A stretch of 64,000 bases of DNA from Triticum aestivum (lineage: Eukaryota; Streptophyta; Magnoliopsida; Poales; Poaceae). Every line of letters starts with the position of its first letter. The stretch's first letter is position 1. The position numbers were made by a program, and so were the translations under genes. Shown in pieces: positions 23,901-33,109 of this stretch. The notes under the pieces are model-generated. The model worked only from the letters and a program-made list of their open reading frames with translations. It had not been told where the DNA came from and did no database searches. The stretch covers positions 407,147,652-407,211,651 of the forward strand of contig NC_057811.1 of assembly GCF_018294505.1 (NCBI RefSeq), in the 5' to 3' direction.

Positions 23901-24977
23901 GAGATGATCAAAGCGTTTGGGTTTACACAGACTTATGGAGAAGCCTGTGTTTACAAGAAAGTGAGTGGGAGCTCTGTAGCATTTCTCATATTATATGTGG
24001 ATGACATACTATTGATGGGAAATGATATAGAATTCTTGGAAAGTATAAAGGCCTATTTGAATAAGTGTTTTTCAATGAAGGACCTTGGAGAAGCTGCTTA
24101 TATATTAGGCATCAAGATCTATAGAGATAGATCAAGACGCCTCATTGGTCTTTCACAGAGTACATACCTTGACAAGATATTGAAGAAGTTCAATATGGAT
24201 CAGTCCAAGAAGGGGTTCTTGCCTGTATTGCAAGGTGTGCAATTGAGCACGGCTCAATGCCCGACCACGGCAGAAGATAGAGAAAAGATGAGTGTCATCC
24301 CCTATGCCTCGGCCATAGGGTCTATTATGTATGCCATGCTGTGTACCAGACCTGATGTAAACCTTGCCGTAAGTTTGGTAGGAAGGTACCAAAGTAATCC
24401 CGGCATGGAACACTGGACAGCGGTCAAGAATATCCTAAAGTACCTGAAGAGGACCAAGGATATGTTTCTCGTTTATGGAGGTGACGAAGAGCTCGTCGTA
24501 AAGGGTTACGTCGACGCTGGCTTCGACACAGATCTGGATGACTCGAAGTCACAAACCGGATACGTGTATATTTTGAATGGAGGAGCAGTAAGCTGGTGCA
24601 GTTGCAAGCAAAGCGTCGTGGCGGGATCTACATGTGAAGCGGAGTACATGGCAGCCTCGGAGGCATCACAGGAAGCAGTCTGGATGAAGGAGTTCATTAC
24701 CGACCTAGGGGTGATTCCCAATGCGTCGGGCCTGATGACTCTCTTCTGTGACAACACTGGAGCTATTGCCCTGGCAAAGGAGCCCAGGTTTCACAGGAAG
24801 ACCAGGCATATCAAGCGTCGCTTCAACTCCATTCGTGAAAGTGTTCAAAATGGAGACATAGATATTTGTAATGTACATACGGACCTGAATGTAGCAGATC
24901 CGTTGACTAAACCTCTCCCTAGAGCAAAACATGATCAACACCAGGACGCAATGGGTGTTCGATTCATCACAATGTAA
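20997..24977 (+). CDS. RLC-1 gag-pol polyprotein, 1326 aa
   Basis: A single frame encodes all functions for particle formation, reverse transcription and integration, in copia order. Gag carries a Lys-rich stretch (residues about 205-250) and a CCHC knuckle, CFYCKGSGHWKRNC (252-265). Protease has DTGA at 302-305. Integrase has an HHCC finger (H440, H445, C471, C474) and the DDE triad at D501 (HTDVCGP), D564 (RSDRGGEY) and E600 (GVSERRN). RT begins near KARLVAKGYRQVQGVDYDE and has the catalytic YVDD at 1000-1003. RNase H follows, with DAGFDTDLDDSKSQTGY and CEAEYMAASEA. Length and order match BARE-1/Angela elements, and all catalytic residues are present. The start at 20997 is the first in-frame ATG after the leader. 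It ends 32 bp before the 3' LTR, with the PPT in between. Confidence 0.97.
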   Translation: MANVVLNFNAFLEKTKLKDDGSNYTDWVRNLRIILIVAKKDYVLEAPLGEAPIPENQDVMNAWQQRADDYSLVQCGMLYSLEPGLQKRFEKHGAYEMFEELKLVFQAHARVERYDVSDKFFSCKMEENSSVSEHILRMSGLHNRLSQLGVNLPDDAVIDRILQSLPPSYKSFVMNFNMQGMEKTIPEVYSMLKSAEVEIRKEHQVLMVNKTTKFKKGKGKKNFKKDGKGVAAPGKPVTGKKSKNGPKPETECFYCKGSGHWKRNCPKYLADKKKAGNTKGICDIHVIDVYLTSTRSSSWVFDTGAVAHICNSKQELRNKRRLAKDEVTMRVGNGSKVDVIAVGTLPLHLPTGLVLNLNNCYLVPALSMNIVSGSRLIRDGYSFKSENNGCSIYLRDMFYGHAPLVNGLFLMNLERDVTHVHSVNTKRCKVDNDSPTYLWHCRLGHIGVKRMKKLHADGLLESLDYESFDTCEPCLMGKMTKTPFSGTMERATNLLEIIHTDVCGPMSVEARGGYRYVLTLTDDLSRYGYVYLMKHKSETFEKFKEFQSEVENQRDRKIKFLRSDRGGEYLSHEFGTHLRKCGIVSQLTPPGTPQRNGVSERRNRTLLDMVRSMMSLTDLPLSFWGYALETAAFTLNRAPSKSVETTPYELWFGKKPKLSFLKVWGCDAYVKKLQPEKLEPKSEKCVFIGYPKETIGYTFYLRSEGKIFVAKNGSFLEKEFLSKELSGRKVELDEVIVTPSEPESSAARENVPVVPTPTGEEVNDDDHEASDQVTELRRSTRTRSAPEWYGNPVLEIMLLDNGEPSNYEEAMAGPDSDKWLEAMKSEIGSMYENEVWTLTDLPDDRRAIENKWIFKKKTDADGNVTIYKARLVAKGYRQVQGVDYDETFSPVAKLKSVRIMLAIAAYYDYEIWQMDVKTAFLNGFLKEELYMMQPEGFVDPKNANKVCKLQRSIYGLVQASRSWNIRFDEMIKAFGFTQTYGEACVYKKVSGSSVAFLILYVDDILLMGNDIEFLESIKAYLNKCFSMKDLGEAAYILGIKIYRDRSRRLIGLSQSTYLDKILKKFNMDQSKKGFLPVLQGVQLSTAQCPTTAEDREKMSVIPYASAIGSIMYAMLCTRPDVNLAVSLVGRYQSNPGMEHWTAVKNILKYLKRTKDMFLVYGGDEELVVKGYVDAGFDTDLDDSKSQTGYVYILNGGAVSWCSCKQSVVAGSTCEAEYMAASEASQEAVWMKEFITDLGVIPNASGLMTLFCDNTGAIALAKEPRFHRKTRHIKRRFNSIRESVQNGDIDICNVHTDLNVADPLTKPLPRAKHDQHQDAMGVRFITM

Positions 24978-24997
24978 CCAGATTATTGACTCTAGTG

Positions 24998-25009
24998 CAA
25001 GTGGGAGAC
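24998..25009 (+). other. RLC-1 polypurine tract
   Basis: CAAGTGGGAGAC directly precedes the 3' LTR start TGTTGG at 25010. Confidence 0.85.
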
Positions 25010-26724
25010 TGTTGGAAATATGCCCTAGAGGCAATAATAAATGGTTATTATTATATTTCTTTGTTCATGGTAATTGTCTATTATTCATGCTATAATTGTA
25101 TTGTCCGGAAATTGTAATACATGTGTGAATACATAGACCACAACGTGTCCCTAGTAAGCCTCTAGTTGACTAGCTCGTTGATCAACAGATAGTCATGGTT
25201 TCCTGACTATGGACATTGGATGTCATTGATAACGGGATCACATCATTAGGAGAATGATGTGATGGACAAGACCCAATCCTAAGCATAGCATAAAAGATCG
25301 TGTAGTTTCGTTTGCTAGAGCTTTTCCAATGTCAAGTATCTTTTCCTTAGACCATGAGATCGTGCAACTCCCGGATACCGTAGGAGTGCTTTGGGTGTGC
25401 CAAACGTCACAACGTAACTGGGTGACTATAAAGGTGCACTACGGGTATCTCCGAAAGTGTCTGTTGGGTTGGCACGGATCGAGACTGGGATTTGTCACTC
25501 CGTGTGACGGAGAGGTATCTCTGGGCCCACTCGGTAATGCATCATCATAATGAGCTCAATGTGACTAAGGCGTTAGTCACGGGATCATGCATTGCGGTAC
25601 GAGTAAAGAGACTTGCCGGTAACGAGATTGAACAAGGTATTGGGATACCGACGATCGAATCTCGGGCAAGTAACATACCGATTGACAAAGGGAATTGCAT
25701 ACGGGATTGATTGAATCCTCGACACCGTGGTTCATCCGATGAGATCATCGTGGAACATGTGGGAGCCAACATGGGTATCCAGATCCCGCTGTTGGTTATT
25801 GACCGGAGAGGCGTCTCGGCCATGTCTGCATGTCTCCCGAACCCGTAGGGTCTACACACTTAAGGTTCGGTGACGCTAGGGTTGTAGAGATATGTGTATG
25901 CGGAAACCCGAAAGTTGTTCGGAGTCCCGGATGAGATCCCGGACGTCACGAGAGGTTCCGGAATGGTCCGGAGGTGAAGAATTATATATAGGAAGTCAAG
26001 TTTCGGCCACCGGGAAAGTTTCGGGGGTTACCGGTATTGTACCGGGACCACCGGAAGGGTCCCGGGGGTCCACCGGGTGGGGCCACCTATCCCGGAGGGC
26101 CCCATGGGCTGAAGTGGGAGGGTAACCAGCCCCTAGTGGGCTGGGGCGCCCCCCATGGGCCTCCCCCCTGCGCCTAGGGTTGGAAACCCTAGGGTGGGGG
26201 CGCCCCACTTGCCTTGGGGGGCAAGTTCCCCCCCCCTTGGCCGCCGCCCCTTGCCCTAGATGGGTTGTGGCCGGCGCCCCCCCCTCCCAGGGGGCCTATA
26301 TAAAGGGGGGGGAGGGAAGGCAGTAGTAACACAGCCTTGGGCGCCTCCCTCCTCCCCTGCAACACCTCTCTCTCTCTCGTATAAGCTCGGCGAAGCCCTG
26401 CCGACATCCCGCTGCATCCACCACCACGCCGTCGTGCTGCTGGATCTCCATCAACCTCTCCTACCCCCTTGCTGGATCAAGAAGGAGGAGACATCGCTGC
26501 ACCGTACGTGTGTTAAACGCGGAGGTGCCGTCCGTTCGGCACTCGGTCATCGGTGATTTGAATCACGACGAGTACGACTCCGTCATCCACGTTCATTGGA
26601 ACGCTTCCGCTCGCGATCTACAAGGGTATGTAGATGCACTCCTTTCCCCTCGTTGCTAGTATACTCCATAGATGCATCTTGGTGAGCGTAGGAAAATTTT
26701 AAAATTATGCTACGATTCCCAACA
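25010..26724 (+). repeat. RLC-1 3' LTR
   Basis: 1715 bp, about 99% identical to the 5' LTR, followed by the TSD ATTAC. TATA box at 26295-26304. Confidence 0.96.
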
Positions 26725-26729
26725 ATTAC

Positions 26730-27253
26730 TCACGCACGGTGGTGAGCATCATGAAATTGGTGATGGAGGAAGGTTGATGATGACGATGGCGACGGATTCC
26801 CCTCTCCGGAGCCCTGAACGGACTCCAGATCAGCCCTCCCGAGAGAGTTTAGGGCTTGGCGGTGGCTCCGTATCATAGAACGCGATGAATCCTTCTCTCT
26901 GATTTTTTCTCCCCAAACGTGAATATATAGAGTTGGAGTTGAGGTCGGTGGAGCACCAGGGGGCCCACGAGGCAGGGGGCGCGCCCAGGGGGTAGGCGCG
27001 CCCCCCACCCTCGTGGATAGGGTGTGGGCCCCTTGGCCTTGATTCTTTCGCCAATATTTTTTATTAATTCCAAAAATAATCTCCGTTGATTTTCAGGTCA
27101 TTCCGAGAACTTTTATTTCTGCACAAAAATAACACCATGGCAATTTTGCTGAAAACAGCGTCAGTCCGGGTTAGTTCCATTCAAATCATGCAAGTTAGAG
27201 TCCAAAACAAGGGCAAAAGTGTTTGGAAAAGTAGATACGACGGAGACGTATCA
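26730..27253 (-). repeat. RLG-A 5' LTR, proximal part
   Basis: On the - strand the LTR starts at 27253 (TGATACGTCTCCGTCG) and runs to the RLC-1 insertion site. The flanking 26725-26729 is the copia TSD copy. Confidence 0.9.
26921..27018 (-). promoter_or_regulatory. RLG-A LTR core promoter: GC palindrome plus TATA box
   Basis: The GC cassette (26965-27018, arms CCACGAGG/CCTCGTGG) lies upstream, on the - strand, of CTATATATTC (26921-26930). RLC-1 inserted about 200 bp downstream of this promoter. Confidence 0.6.
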
Positions 27254-28837
27254 ACTAGATTAAGGCTACTGCCGCCGTCCATAAGGACTTTCGTGAGATG
27301 GAACCCATCGATAATGGGATCGATGATCAGAGCTGCCAAACCTTCGGGACAGATATGACTAAATTTTGGGGGGACCAACTCTATGGCGTATGCGTCCTGT
27401 GGTGCGCACCTGCGCTCCCCTGTAGGGGTGTGCGTCACGTATACCATGTTTACGGCTTTCACTTCGGGTGGAAATTGCTTTTGAACCCCGGTATTCGTCT
27501 GGTGAGTCTCTTCGTCATCGCTGTTACTGGGCGGCCCCTTCCCCTTGTGTTCGGCATTAAGCTTGCCGTCTTGTTTGAAGACCCATCAGCTTCTGTTAGT
27601 GTGAGTAGCTGATTTATCGGGGGTGCCATGAATCTGGCAGGGCCGATCCAATATCTTGTCTAGATTGGATGGTCCATCTCTATTTGCCTTGAATGGCTTT
27701 TTCCGTTGACCGGGTTTGGAGCCGCTGAACCCGGCATTAACCGCTGTGTCTTGCGTTATTTCGTTATTATTGCGACGCTTGTGTTTATTGCGTCGTGGCT
27801 TGCCGTTGCCGTCTCGGACTTCGGAAGTGCCCGGATCGCTGGCGTTGTTGCTTCTACGAGCGAGCCAGCTGTCTTCTCGCGCGCAAAAGCGAGTCATTAG
27901 AGCGGTAAGGGCTGCCATGGATTTTGGTTTTTCTTGACCGAGGTGGCGGGCGAGCCACCCATCCCGGACGCCGTGTTTGAAGGCCGCGAGGGCTTCGGCG
28001 TCCGGACGATCAAGAATTTGGTTCTTTTTAATTAAGAACCTAGTCCAGAGCTTCCTGGCTGACTCTCCGGGCTGCTGGATGATGTGACTTAAGTCATCGG
28101 CATCTGGCGGCCGGACATATGTACCTTGTAAGTTCTCGCGAAAAGTGTCTTCCAGGTCTTCCCAGCTGCCAACGGAGTTCTTTGGAAGGCTGCTTAGCCA
28201 GTGCTACGCTGGTCCCTTTAGTTTTAGTGGGAGGTATTTGATGGCGTGGAGATCATCACCGCGGGCCATGTGGATATGAAGAAGATAGTCCTCAATCCAT
28301 ACCGCGAGATCTGTTGTTCCATCGTATGATTCGATATTCATGGGTTTAAACCCTTCTGGGAATTCATGCTCCATTACTTCGTCGGTGAAGCAAAGTGGGT
28401 GTGCGGCGCCTCTATATCGGGCGGCATGGCGACGTAGCTCGGATGTAGTCCGTCTGCGGTTCTCGGCCCGGGCGTGATTATGATTCGCATGTCGGGGCAC
28501 GTCCCCGTGATCCATAGATCGATCTGTTCTGACCTGATCTACTGTCCAGGTCCTGCCGCAGGTCATATGTATGTGCCCGAGTTGTTTTATCTCTGCCTTT
28601 ACGATGAGGTAGACCGGGCTGGTGTTCGGCTTGAGTTGCCGCTTTGTCACCACCATGTGGTGGTCGGTCAGCCGTATTGCACGGTGATGGTATGGGCTCC
28701 GGCGCCTCGTTATCGAACGGAGGTAGCAATTTGCACTTTGGATAACATTTGGTTGAGCGCTCGAGGCCGTATTCCTCGGCTGTCAGGACGTTAGTCCACC
28801 TGTCATTGAGCAGATCCTGATCAGCTTGAAGATGCTG
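27254..28837 (-). pseudogene. RLG-C gag core and truncated protease (frameshifted)
   Basis: Downstream of a premature TAG at 28838 the gag continues in pieces. One block (about 28204-28656) has the capsid-type sequence HEFPEGFKPMNIESYDGTT followed by HIHMARGDDLHAIKYLPLKL. Another (27586-27918) is basic, with RRNKHKRRNNNEITQ and GQRKKPFK. The block at 27253-27462 has IIDGFHLTKVLMDGGSSLNL, the protease active-site region, and stops at the junction. Several frameshifts separate the blocks. Zinc knuckles are not evident. Confidence 0.8.
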
Positions 28838-30070
28838 CTACCTCTTTTTCAGGCTCCTTGCAGTGGCGATTAGCTGGCGCTTAAAGCGCTCCTGCTCGAG
28901 AGGTTCCTCGGGTACGATGAAGTCTTCGTCGCTGAGGCTCACCTCATCCTTGGAGAGTAACAAATAATTGCTGTCCTCCGAGTCTTCGTTTATGGCCTGT
29001 TCATCAGGGCTAACTTGCCCATCTTCCCGATCGTCCTCTTCGGCGGTTTGCTCGCCGGGGGCTTCTCTGTCTTCGGCACCGTCTGGAGTGTTATCTTCTC
29101 CTGTGCCAGTATTGTTGTTTTTCCTGTGGCGTGATTTAGAGCAGCGCCGCTGATGTCGGTGCTTTGGTTGTATCTTGGGAGGTTCATCCTCGACTGGATC
29201 TTCCTCGTTATCGCCATTGTTCTCTTTAGGTGTGTCTACCATGTACACGTCGTACGAAGAAGTGGCCGTCTTGTGCCCGGTAAACGGCGGGTTTTGGCCT
29301 TGCTCCTCTTCGACATCATCGTCTATGCCGTCGGTATCTTCGGAGCCGTGATCAAGCGTGTCGGTTAGGTCTTCGACAAGGGCTATGAAGTGGGCGGTGG
29401 GTGGGAAGCAAAATTCCCCGTCATCAGCCTCCACTTCGAACCGGATATAATTCGGCTGTGAGTCCCCCGCTAAGGAGAGTGTTTTTAATGAGTTTAGCAC
29501 GTCGCCTAAAGGCGAGTGCCGGAAGATGTCCGCGGAGCTGAATTCGACGATCGATGCCTGATCAAGCTCGACGTGCGCGAACGCACATGGTTCGGAACCT
29601 GTAGCCGGAAACGAGTCCGAGGTTCCGGTGACACAGATCCCACTCGAGGTTGGGTCTGTGTGCGGCTCTGACGCTGCTGAGTCTGCGGCTTCCGTGGCGG
29701 GGTTGAGCCTCCCGTCCTCGGATGGCGCGATCTGCTCATGATCTAGGGCCAGAACAGTTACAGGTGCTATCTCCTGGGTATGGTCCGATGACAGATGTAA
29801 GTCATGTTCATCGCGGTGACAGGGAGCGGCTGCCATGATCTCGAATCCGTCGAAGATCAAGTCTCCGCGGATATCCGCGACGTAGTTCAAGCTTCCAAAT
29901 CTGATCTGATGGCCAGGGGCGTAGCTGTCGATCTGCTCTAGATGGCCAAGCGAGTTGGCCCGCAGTGCGAAGCCGCCGAATACGAAGATCTGTCCGGGAA
30001 GAAAGACTTCTCCCTGGACAACATTGTTGTAGATGATTGATGGAGCCATCGAACCTCTTGACGACGACAC
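28838..30070 (-). CDS. RLG-C gag N-terminal region, 410 aa up to a premature stop
   Basis: An uninterrupted frame starts at ATG 30070, 27 bp after the LTR, and runs to TAG at 28838. The gag sequence continues in the same frame past that stop (QHLQADQDLLNDRWT), so this is the N-terminal part of a larger gag rather than a separate gene. The first 90 residues look folded (GEVFLPGQIFVFGGFALRAN). The rest is acidic and low in hydrophobics (a DDDVEEEQGQ-type region, then EDEPPKIQPKHRHQRRCSK) and likely disordered. The function of such long gag extensions is not known to me. Confidence 0.7.
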   Translation of the reverse strand: MSSSRGSMAPSIIYNNVVQGEVFLPGQIFVFGGFALRANSLGHLEQIDSYAPGHQIRFGSLNYVADIRGDLIFDGFEIMAAAPCHRDEHDLHLSSDHTQEIAPVTVLALDHEQIAPSEDGRLNPATEAADSAASEPHTDPTSSGICVTGTSDSFPATGSEPCAFAHVELDQASIVEFSSADIFRHSPLGDVLNSLKTLSLAGDSQPNYIRFEVEADDGEFCFPPTAHFIALVEDLTDTLDHGSEDTDGIDDDVEEEQGQNPPFTGHKTATSSYDVYMVDTPKENNGDNEEDPVEDEPPKIQPKHRHQRRCSKSRHRKNNNTGTGEDNTPDGAEDREAPGEQTAEEDDREDGQVSPDEQAINEDSEDSNYLLLSKDEVSLSDEDFIVPEEPLEQERFKRQLIATARSLKKR

Positions 30071-30096
30071 AGCGGAACTCTCAATGAAAGCACCAA

Positions 30097-30580
30097 TGTC
30101 GGTGTCAAAACCGACGGATCTCGGGTAGGGGGTCCTGAACTGTGCGTCTAAGGTTGATGGTAACAGGAGACGGGGGACACGATGTTTACCCAGGTTCGGG
30201 CCCTCTCTATGGAGGTAATACTCTACTTCCTGCTTGATTGATCTTGATGAATATGAGTATTACAAGAGTTGATCTACCTCGAGATCGTAATGGCTAAAAC
30301 CCTAAAAGTCTAGCCTGTATGACTATGATTCTTCTTCTTCTTGCCCCTACGGACTAAGCGCTCCGGTTTATATAGACACCTGAGGGGACTAGGGTTGTAC
30401 AAAGTCGGTTACAGAGACAAGAATCTTCATATCAGGATGCCAAGCTTGCCTTCCACGTCAAGGAGAGTCCTATCCAGACACGGGAGAGAGTCTTCGGTCT
30501 TGTATCTTCACAGCCCTTTTAGTCTGGCCCACGTACCATAGTCCGGATGCCCGAGGACCCCTTAATCCAGGACTCCCTCA
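30097..30580 (-). repeat. RLG-C 5' LTR
   Basis: 484 bp, TGAGGGAGTCC to TTTTGACACCGACA on the - strand. A TATA box (TATATAAA, + strand 30367-30374) lies in mid-LTR. Immediately inside is TTGGTGCTTTCATTGAGAG, the expected PBS position. No second LTR is in the window. Confidence 0.85.
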
Positions 30581-31116
30581 GCAGCCACCTGCCACCAATC
30601 CATCTTCAGAGCTGTACTGCTGCATGAATGTTGCCCGGTCTAGCTGCTGCCGACGCCACCACGACGCCAGACAGTGTCGACCTCCTGCGCGAGTCTATCA
30701 TCGCACATCAGACGCCTAATCTCCAGAGCGCCATGCCATCGAGATCCGACACCATCAATGTGTGTGATGAAGCACCGCTCCTTCTCTTGTCACCTCCAAC
30801 CATCACTTGCTCCAAAACGACGCCCCCATGAGGGAAAGCGCTACTAAGAACGCCATCATCGTCCGATCCGGAAGACCCAGATCTAGGGTTTCCCCTGAAG
30901 CATCGCGAGCCTGATGACGCCAACTGCAATAACGATGCCTCGACAAGGAAACGATATCAAAGACGCCGCCATCGTCCGCCATGACTGTAGTCGGCGCGAT
31001 TTTCATCGACAGTTGCGCCACCGGGCGTATGGCGCCGGCCTCGCTGGTTCCAATTCTTGTACCTATGAACATTACAATTACGTAACAAAGCTTTGGCGTG
31101 ATTTTTCACAAAAATG
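30581..31116. other. Unassigned GC-rich intergenic DNA
   Basis: No recognisable gene. Short ORFs on both strands lack motifs. Repeated short phrases such as CGCCATCATCGTCCGATCC and CGCCGCCATCGTCCGCC give it the look of old repeat DNA. Confidence 0.4.
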
Positions 31117-31173
31117 TACTTCCTCTATAAAAAAATATAAAAGTGTTTAGATTGCTACTCTACGGAGGGAGTA
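31117..31173. mobile_element. Short Stowaway-like MITE remnant
   Basis: TACTTCCTCT at the left and TACGGAGGGAGTA at the right are the typical Triticeae Stowaway ends (CTCCCTCCG) flanked by TA. The body is only 57 bp and includes ATAAAAGTGTTTAGAT, so it is an internally deleted or degraded copy. It lies about 190 bp downstream of the dioxygenase gene. Confidence 0.65.
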
Positions 31174-31365
31174 ATTGGTAAAACAAGTGCTTTGTGTCAC
31201 TGATTAAGTTTCTTAAATGGGATACACTTGTGTCTTAAATGTGGCTGCAGGTTTTGACCAACTTTACACTCAAAGATAAATGCCCTTTCCTTGACGGATT
31301 ACCCGGCTAACAGGCTACCTCACTCGAGAGTGGTGAGGCCAAGTGAAATTGACCTGTGAGTTCGA

Positions 31366-32570
31366 TCATTCCATGGGTGATCCATCCTTCTCCACCCCAC
31401 AGAAAGTCTTCAGTGGATCACTGAATTTGCGCCCTTCTTCCGAGTGCCGGAACTTGGTGTACTCGTCGTTCTTACACGGTCGGTACACCAGAGGGTGGTC
31501 TCCGTCCACGAGCTCGTCCATCGCGCTCAGTACGACGCCGTTCTTCCCCCGGCAGACGAACAGCACTGCCAGGCGCTCACGGTTGCTCGGCGTCCTGACA
31601 CGGTGGAGGCACGGCGGCACCCTTCCGTTGGTCACGACCTGCGGCATATACGGCGGTGACATCCCTGTGGCGTCAGACTGGAGATGCGCCCGCGCACACG
31701 ATCAGACATGACAGAGAAACGGCGCGCGTGCCTCTTACCGTCAACAACTCGCCGGCCACGAAGGCGAACGTTGCCGGATCAGGCGGCACGGCGAGCCAGC
31801 TCCCGTCCTTGGCCTGCACCTCCAGGCCTTCCACCCCGTGCTGCACGATCGTGGTGGTCACGCTGTCGTCGCAGTGCGCCTGCAGGGACATGCAGGTCTC
31901 CGAATCGGGCGGGACGCCGTAGCGCGACAGCCGGGCGGAGTGGGCCAGCGCGCCGAAGTGCGCGTCGATGTGCTCCTCCTGGACGCCGAGGCCCTCCAGG
32001 ACCATCTTCTCCACCGTCCGCTGGAGTTCAAACACGTTCTTGGCTGCCGACACAATTGTGTCGCTGCGCATGGACGGCGGACACGGTGAGAAGGTCAAAA
32101 TGGATCGGCGACAACTCCGCGGCGGAGCAATGGTGGTAGCCTCGGTGAGTCAGATCATTCTAGAGAAAAAGTGACAATCGTTACCAGAAGGCAGGGTTCC
32201 CCCGCGGCCAGAGGAGGTCGGCGAAGTCACGGACGCGGTCGGCATCGGTGACGTCGGAGAGGCACAGGCTCTCCCAGTTCATGCCGGGGATGTTTGAGAT
32301 ATAGCCTGTGAACGGCCCCACGGCGGAGACGTTCCGCTGCTTGGACTCCACCGGGAGCGCGAAGATCTCCGGCATGGCGCGGCCGAACAGCGCCTGCCGG
32401 AGCTCCGGGCCGAGCGCGCCGTGCGCGACGACGACGAAGCCGTGCGCCAGCATGGACGCGGTCACCGTGTCCCGGGCTTCCCCCCAGCCTGGCCCGCCAG
32501 GCTCCAGTCCGCGGAGGTCGACCTTGGTGATCCCCATCAGCTGCTGCTCTGAGCCGTCGCTCGAACCCAT
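31366..32570 (-). CDS. 2-oxoglutarate/Fe(II)-dependent dioxygenase, AOP-like, 327 aa, three exons
   Basis: The enzyme would use O2 and 2-oxoglutarate to oxidise a small metabolite in the cytosol; the substrate is unknown. Exons: 32570-32185, 32063-31739 and 31638-31366. Introns: 32184-32064 (GTAACG...GCGCAG) and 31738-31639 (GTAAGA...GCCGCAG). The three exons join in frame. The N-terminal domain has IPGMNWESL and WPRGNPAF. The C-terminal DSBH domain has the metal ligands His and Asp in QAHCDDS (exon 2) and the distal His in [13 protein letters not shown] (exon 3). It ends with the family-typical [25 protein letters not shown] region. The usual RxS 2-oxoglutarate motif reads R-L-A here. A 13-codon upstream ATG at 32609 is less likely, because the TATA box at 32621-32628 would place the transcription start downstream of it. 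No stop or frameshift is present, so the gene looks functional. Confidence 0.88.
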
Positions 32571-32620
32571 CGGTTTGTCTTCTGATATGTGATGCTTCTT
32601 GGCATACACCGTAGCAGGTA

Positions 32621-32628
32621 CTTATAAA
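32621..32628 (-). promoter_or_regulatory. TATA box of the dioxygenase gene
   Basis: TTTATAAG on the - strand, 51 bp upstream of the chosen ATG at 32570 and only 12 bp from the upstream ATG at 32609. This supports the downstream start. Confidence 0.65.
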
Positions 32629-33098
32629 GCTAGCTAAGGGTCAGCGGATGAGCTGGTAGGGTAGCTGTTCATCATGTGACGCTCTTGGTTTCGTTCTTTT
32701 TTTTGTTTGCAACGCCGCCGGGCTCGTGCTATTTGTCTATGCTAACTGTTCCCGCGAGTACAGTAGTGAAGTATGTGTCAGAAGTTCAGTTAACGCATAA
32801 TGGAACAATGATAACCGCCCTGCAGCCGCCACCCAGTTGACTAACTTTAGGCTAAACATGCAAGCCCGCTGATTTCAAGGGGGGTTAGTCAGCTCGAGAT
32901 CCCGAGGTGCATAGCCGTTCGATCGATGGGAGGAGCATCATCTTCCTCGTCTCCCAAACGTACCAAAAAAAGGAAAATCCTGGTAGCACCGCCGACTCGC
33001 CCCGTAGGCCGTAGCAGCGTCGGAAGACCGTGCGGGCTCGCAGGAGCGAGAGCGACACCGCGTCTTGCAGCCCCGGTCTACCCACACAAGTACACAAT
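32629..33098 (-). other. Upstream (promoter) region of the dioxygenase gene
   Basis: 470 bp of apparently single-copy DNA between the TATA box and the retroposon TSD. I see no ORF with recognisable motifs. A long + strand ORF begins here (32926) but runs straight into the retroposon and is judged spurious. Confidence 0.5.
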
Positions 33099-33109
33099 AC
33101 CATCTCTCT

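Larger units (their letters stand above)
17974..26724 (+). mobile_element. RLC-1: intact Ty1/copia retrotransposon (BARE-1/WIS/Angela group)
   Basis: Two LTRs of 1710 and 1715 bp run from TGTTGGAAATATGCC to TTCCCAACA. A perfect TSD ATTAC (17969-17973, 26725-26729) and one uninterrupted polyprotein ORF complete the structure. By eye the LTRs differ at about 14 substitutions plus five homopolymer or short-repeat length changes (about 0.8%, roughly 0.3 million years at 1.3e-8 per site per year). It lies inside the LTR of RLG-A. It is the youngest and only structurally complete autonomous element in the window. Confidence 0.97.
27254..30580 (-). mobile_element. RLG-C: 5' part of a Ty3/gypsy element (LTR, leader, gag, start of protease)
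   Basis: On the - strand it starts with an LTR TGAGGGAGTCCTGG...CCGACA (30580-30097), followed by a long gag ORF and the first part of an aspartic protease. It ends abruptly at 27254, where the RLG-A LTR begins. The rest of pol must lie left of RLG-A, outside the window. The protease motif LMDGGSSLNL and a long gag N-terminal region point to the Tat (Retand/Ogre) side of the gypsy tree; this clade call is from memory. Confidence 0.85.

Noticed and set aside
30628..31150. Candidate small genes on both strands between RLG-C and the MITE
   Set aside because: No motif, no splice structure and no frame preference; more like old repeat DNA.
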